A stretch of DNA of 64,000 nucleotides from Pomphorhynchus laevis. Lineage: Eukaryota > Acanthocephala > Palaeacanthocephala > Echinorhynchida > Pomphorhynchidae. The stretch covers positions 16,250 through 80,249 of the forward strand of contig WNNJ02002828.1 of NCBI GenBank assembly GCA_012934845.2, in the 5' to 3' direction. Below, piece by piece: positions 62,569 through 64,000 of this stretch. The first letter of the stretch is position 1; every line of letters begins with the position of its first letter. The position numbers were made by a program, and so were the translations under genes. A model generated the notes under the pieces. It worked only from the letters and a program-made list of their open reading frames with translations, ran no database searches and was not told the DNA's origin.

Positions 62569-64000
62569 TTAAAACAAATAAGCTAACGGTGAAGCAATAA
62601 ATGTTGATAATATCTTTAGTATCTGGGGATGTAATCCATCCGGACCAGGTGATGAATGTCGTAAAGAATTTAACTCACTATAAACCTCCTCGGTAGTAAC
62701 ATCAAAATAACTTCGTGAATGGCTTACACGAGATTGCTGGTTAATTTCTGTGTTATTAGTTACGAGTTGAAAAGTCGACGCAAACGTATCGGCTACATCT
62801 TGAGGCGATGTGATAAAGTTATCATTAATACGAAGAGACGAAATCGCAGGAGGAATTGTCCTATTTCTACGTATGTGAGCCCAAAATCGTTTTGGTGCAC
62901 TATGAAAATCCGCAGCTATTCTCATTTCGTAGTTAAATTTTTTGCGTTTTTTAAGCTTTTCGAAAAAGTTACGACAATTGACGTATTCCTGTCGATAAGT
63001 ATTGTCCTTGCAGCTTAATTTAAACAGTCGGTTTCTTCGTCTTAGTTCTGATTTAAGTTCTCTATTAAACCACGGAGGATTCACTTTTTTATTTTTATGC
63101 ACGATCTTGGTAGGAACGTATTTTTCTAATATTTCGCACATTGCTGAACGGAAAACTTTCCAACAATCTTCAACATCGTCGCTAGCGCCTACAAAGTTCA
63201 TAGTTGATGCTGCTTGAAGAATTTTACACTGATCCGCACGATACCGACAATGCTTGAAGGTTTTAGTTTTGACTTCTTCGATAATATTATTTGAAATCCC
63301 TGAGAAGTGAAAAAGCAATACACAATGATCACTAACTCCTATGGGTGCTTCATGCATAATGTCACGCACATCTGTTAATGATTTAGATAAAATTAAATCC
63401 AACAAAGAACTTTCATCATTCATAATCATAGTTGGTGCTGATACATGCTGAACAAGAAGTAGGCTATCTAACAGAAAATTCCACAAGTCATGATCTAGTT
63501 TACTAGAAGATGTTATTCCTGAATGAGGATCATCCATATTGATTCTGGAAATATTGAAGTCTCCTAAACAGAAGAACCGGTCACCCATTGCTGCCTTTGT
63601 CAAAATATCTGAGAATTCCTGAGTGAGAACGAAGCTACATGGAGATCTATAACATAGTGCAATAGTAACTTTTTTCTTGCATGGGATAGACTCGCCACCA
63701 TCAGTTCACAAGTACCATATGTGTCAGTATAACATTCAAAATCGTCAACACCTATACATTGATCGACATAAAGTGCAACACCGCCTCCTCGTCGTACTTT
63801 ACGATCAACCCTGATGATCGAATACCCATCCACAGCTACCATACTATCAGCAATATCATGATTTAGCCAAGTTTCGGTAACTGCGATTATTTGAGGTTTA
63901 TATGTAAAGAATCTGTTCCGAAATTCGTCAATCTTCGATACTATACTACGAATATTTGTGTAAGCGACGTTAATAATTGGAGTTGAACATTTACTGGTTC
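62569..64000 (-). pseudogene. Family B endonuclease and RT N-terminus, copy B2
   Basis: The minus strand starts before 63840 with YTNIRSIVSKIDEFRNRFF (Asn block) and IIAVTETWLNHDIADS (catalytic Glu). It continues with RRGGGVALYVD, FFCLGDFNISRINM (catalytic Asp/Asn) and APIGVSDHCVLLFHF (Asp-His). VNPPWFNRELKSELRRRNRL leads into SSPGPDGLHPQILKIL, the RT start. One frame change lies near 63600 and another near 62520, in front of the main RT block. All endonuclease catalytic blocks are present in the usual SDH form. Confidence 0.85.

Larger units (their letters stand above)
61204..64000 (-). mobile_element. LINE family B, copy B2, minus strand, runs off the right edge
   Basis: The endonuclease begins at or beyond 64000 and the RT ends near 61215. 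Three readable blocks (63842-63600, 63603-62569, 62438-61137) are separated by frame changes only, so this is a fairly young copy. Its own 3' UTR and hairpin are missing because it joins an F fragment at 61200. Confidence 0.88.

Overview
This is eukaryotic and almost certainly metazoan DNA. It is AT-rich, shows no operon structure, and most of it is retroelement sequence of kinds typical of animal genomes: several CR1/Jockey-like and other LINEs, a Penelope-like element with a GIY-YIG domain, and Ty3/gypsy remains. The species cannot be named from the sequence. The only convincing host gene is an intact, intronless histone H2A.Z-type gene (8671-9066), which lies in a roughly 5 kb AT-rich island with few elements.

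For this annotation the LINEs are given letters. A: two ORFs; ORF1 has CCHC-type knuckles; ORF2 is an 819-residue endonuclease plus reverse transcriptase (EN-RT) with YADD. B: CR1/Jockey-like EN-RT with FADD and a tail ending in a TAA-rich run. C: EN-RT with the motif YADDILIY and a 3' end carrying a hairpin followed by a conserved CATTTGCCACGTT box. D: Cys-rich ORF1 and an EN-RT with QGDPLSPL and YADDL. E: a divergent RT with CADD and a C-terminal Cys/His motif ending in RHNxIRD. F: short CR1-like 3' fragments.

Layout: 1-511 E fragment; 512-3290 A1 (minus); about 3300-6420 old Ty3/gypsy fossil; 7080-7870 F; 8671-9066 H2A.Z; 9338-9909 diverged duplicated block with a structured core; 10560-13745 patchwork of RTE-like, C, A and LTR-element scraps; 13860-17140 B1; 17140-17795 F (minus); 17795-22075 A2 with an internal duplication; 22130-24560 no recognisable genes; 24560-24900 gypsy scrap; 24903-25784 C fragment plus (TA)43; 25830-26455 Penelope-like 3' part; 26455-29115 A4; 29117-29330 tRNA-derived SINE-like unit; 29545-32440 A5 (minus); 32445-34400 C with a B insert; 34503-34690 tandem repeats; 34705-37220 two C pieces in head-to-head orientation; 37240-41105 A3, the best-preserved LINE; 41190-41870 D; 41870-44650 second gypsy fossil; 44660-47300 D (minus) split by C; 47830-52060 near-complete C (minus); 52110-52249 20-bp minisatellite; 52261-55430 D (minus) split by an F piece; 55495-56060 F; 56060-58127 E (minus); 58127-60838 C (plus); 60840-61204 F; 61204-64000 B2 (minus), running off the right edge.

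Nothing here forms a pathway. The interest lies in the dynamics: nested insertions, tail-to-tail meetings, near-identical C blocks in opposite orientation that share the same defects, a mosaic C copy, and repeated short perfect hairpins at element boundaries. No convincing new gene system was found, and I say so plainly. The strongest leads are the boundary hairpins, the C-block patchwork, the conserved 3' hairpins of the B and C LINEs, and the structured duplicated block downstream of H2A.Z.
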